Positions 32,045-32,356 of a DNA stretch of 32,356 nucleotides are shown one piece after another. The notes under the pieces were generated by a model. That model was not told where the DNA came from and made no database searches. It saw only the letters and a program-made list of their open reading frames with translations. The stretch comes from Prevotella sp. (GTDB taxonomy: Bacteria > Bacteroidota > Bacteroidia > Bacteroidales > Bacteroidaceae): positions 1 through 32,356 of the forward strand of contig JALETQ010000006.1 in the NCBI GenBank assembly GCA_022781445.1, written 5' to 3'. Made by a program: the position numbers and the translations under genes. Every line of letters begins with the position of its first letter. Within the stretch, counting starts at the first letter, position 1.

Positions 32045-32153
32045 GTTATCTGAGTTTAGAAGCAAAAGCAAAGATAACAAAAAGGGCTGATACCTCATGA
32101 GAAGTGTCAGCCCTAAATTTGTATCTTACCCAAAAGTTTAGCGGACAGTAATA
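31544..32153 (-). mobile_element. IS4-family insertion sequence fragment
   Basis: Contains the 5' half of an IS4/DUF4372 transposase gene with its own promoter (TATCTTTG, 32069-32076 on the minus strand), the outer end CTGTCCGCTAAAC (minus strand, near 32137-32149), and an AGGGCTGA/TCAGCCCT hairpin (32083-32090, 32107-32114), which may block transcription from outside. The other end of the IS is lost at the junction with the group II intron. Confidence 0.7.
32069..32076 (-). promoter_or_regulatory. -7 element of the IS4 transposase promoter
   Basis: TATCTTTG on the minus strand fits TAnnTTTG, 25 nt before the transposase ATG. Confidence 0.55.
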
Positions 32154-32215
32154 TCTGATTATAAAGGGCTTCGAACAAGATTATTATGTGATTGCGAGTT
32201 TTACCGGACAGCAAT
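32135..32215. repeat. Two similar sites in direct orientation, IS end and a second copy
   Basis: AGTTTAGCGGACAGTAAT (32135-32152) and AGTTTTACCGGACAGCAAT (32197-32215) differ at three positions plus one inserted base, 62 nt apart. The first is the outer end of the IS4 fragment. The second may be the end of another related IS that has been lost, or a target-like remnant. Confidence 0.55.
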
Positions 32216-32223
32216 AAATTAAA

Positions 32224-32263
32224 AACTCATCGTGAAGAAATTGTTAGTTTCGCCACGATGAGT
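32224..32263 (-). terminator. Terminator of the gene at the right edge
   Basis: ACTCATCGTG (32224-32233) pairs with CACGATGAGT (32254-32263), and on the minus strand TTTTTAATTT follows. It lies 40 nt past the stop of the partial gene, so the mobile debris starts just behind it. Confidence 0.85.
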
Positions 32264-32302
32264 CAAACTGTTTGTCTCTGGTGAAAAGGAGATAAGTGAA
32301 GA

Positions 32303-32356
32303 TCAGTCTTCGGGACGGATGTCGGCAGCCAGAAGCATTTCTTCAACTTCTTTCAA
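32303..32356 (-). CDS. C-terminal 17 residues of an unidentified protein (gene runs off the window)
   Basis: The minus-strand frame reads LKEVEEMLLAADIRPED and a TGA stop, without upstream sequence. A well-formed terminator follows. The reading frame is supported by the terminator position and by the absence of other candidates. The protein is not recognised from so short a tail. Confidence 0.6.
   Translation of the reverse strand: MKEVEEMLLAADIRPED

Overview
The window looks like a chromosomal segment of a Bacteroidales bacterium, probably Prevotella-like. Three things suggest this. At least twelve genes or elements carry a TAnnTTTG -7 element (several with TTTG or TTG about 20 nt upstream), the Bacteroidetes housekeeping promoter. 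Shine-Dalgarno sequences are mostly absent, with clear exceptions at rplI and rpmA. The gene content is also typical of the phylum (DUF4301, DUF5686, myo-inositol-phosphate synthase with lipid-type partners, IS4/DUF4372 transposase, Bacteroides-type integrases). The species cannot be fixed from sequence alone.

Layout. 1-1600: a tyrosine recombinase on the minus strand lies just past the 3' end of a tRNA-His gene, which looks like the edge of an integrated element extending off the left of the window. 1640-3020: the rpsF-rpsR-rplI operon (S6, S18, L9). 3580-5300: tryptophanase (tnaA) with a roughly 200-nt leader holding a 25-codon ORF and two hairpins. 5430-8990: dnaB then dnaX on the minus strand. 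8990-9790: a non-coding stretch with a 24-bp tandem repeat, then ribE on the plus strand. 10440-13610: mtgA followed, after one nucleotide, by a PcrA/UvrD helicase. 13880-14770: an OmpA-like lipoprotein. 15300-22570: a tightly packed minus-strand operon for inositol-phosphate and inositol-lipid metabolism (nucleotidyltransferase, ATP-grasp protein, CDP-alcohol phosphatidyltransferase, HAD protein, MIPS), ending in a DUF5686 outer-membrane protein. 22900-25400: a RelA-type (p)ppGpp synthetase whose hydrolase site is degenerate. 25440-27000: a DUF4301 protein. 27200-28800: rplU-rpmA and the tRNA1(Val) methyltransferase.

29200-32220 is a pile of broken mobile DNA: the first part of an integrase gene, a group II intron lacking its 3' end, whose reverse transcriptase has an in-frame TGA stop, and the N-terminal part of an IS4-family transposase facing the other way. 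The last bases hold the C-terminus of an unidentified minus-strand gene with its terminator.

The conserved genes are core functions: translation, replication, cell wall, stringent response and riboflavin. The most interesting regions are the extended inositol operon, where an ATP-grasp protein and a nucleotidyltransferase accompany MIPS and a lipid-type transferase; the tnaA leader; and several unexplained inverted or tandem repeats in the intergenic regions.
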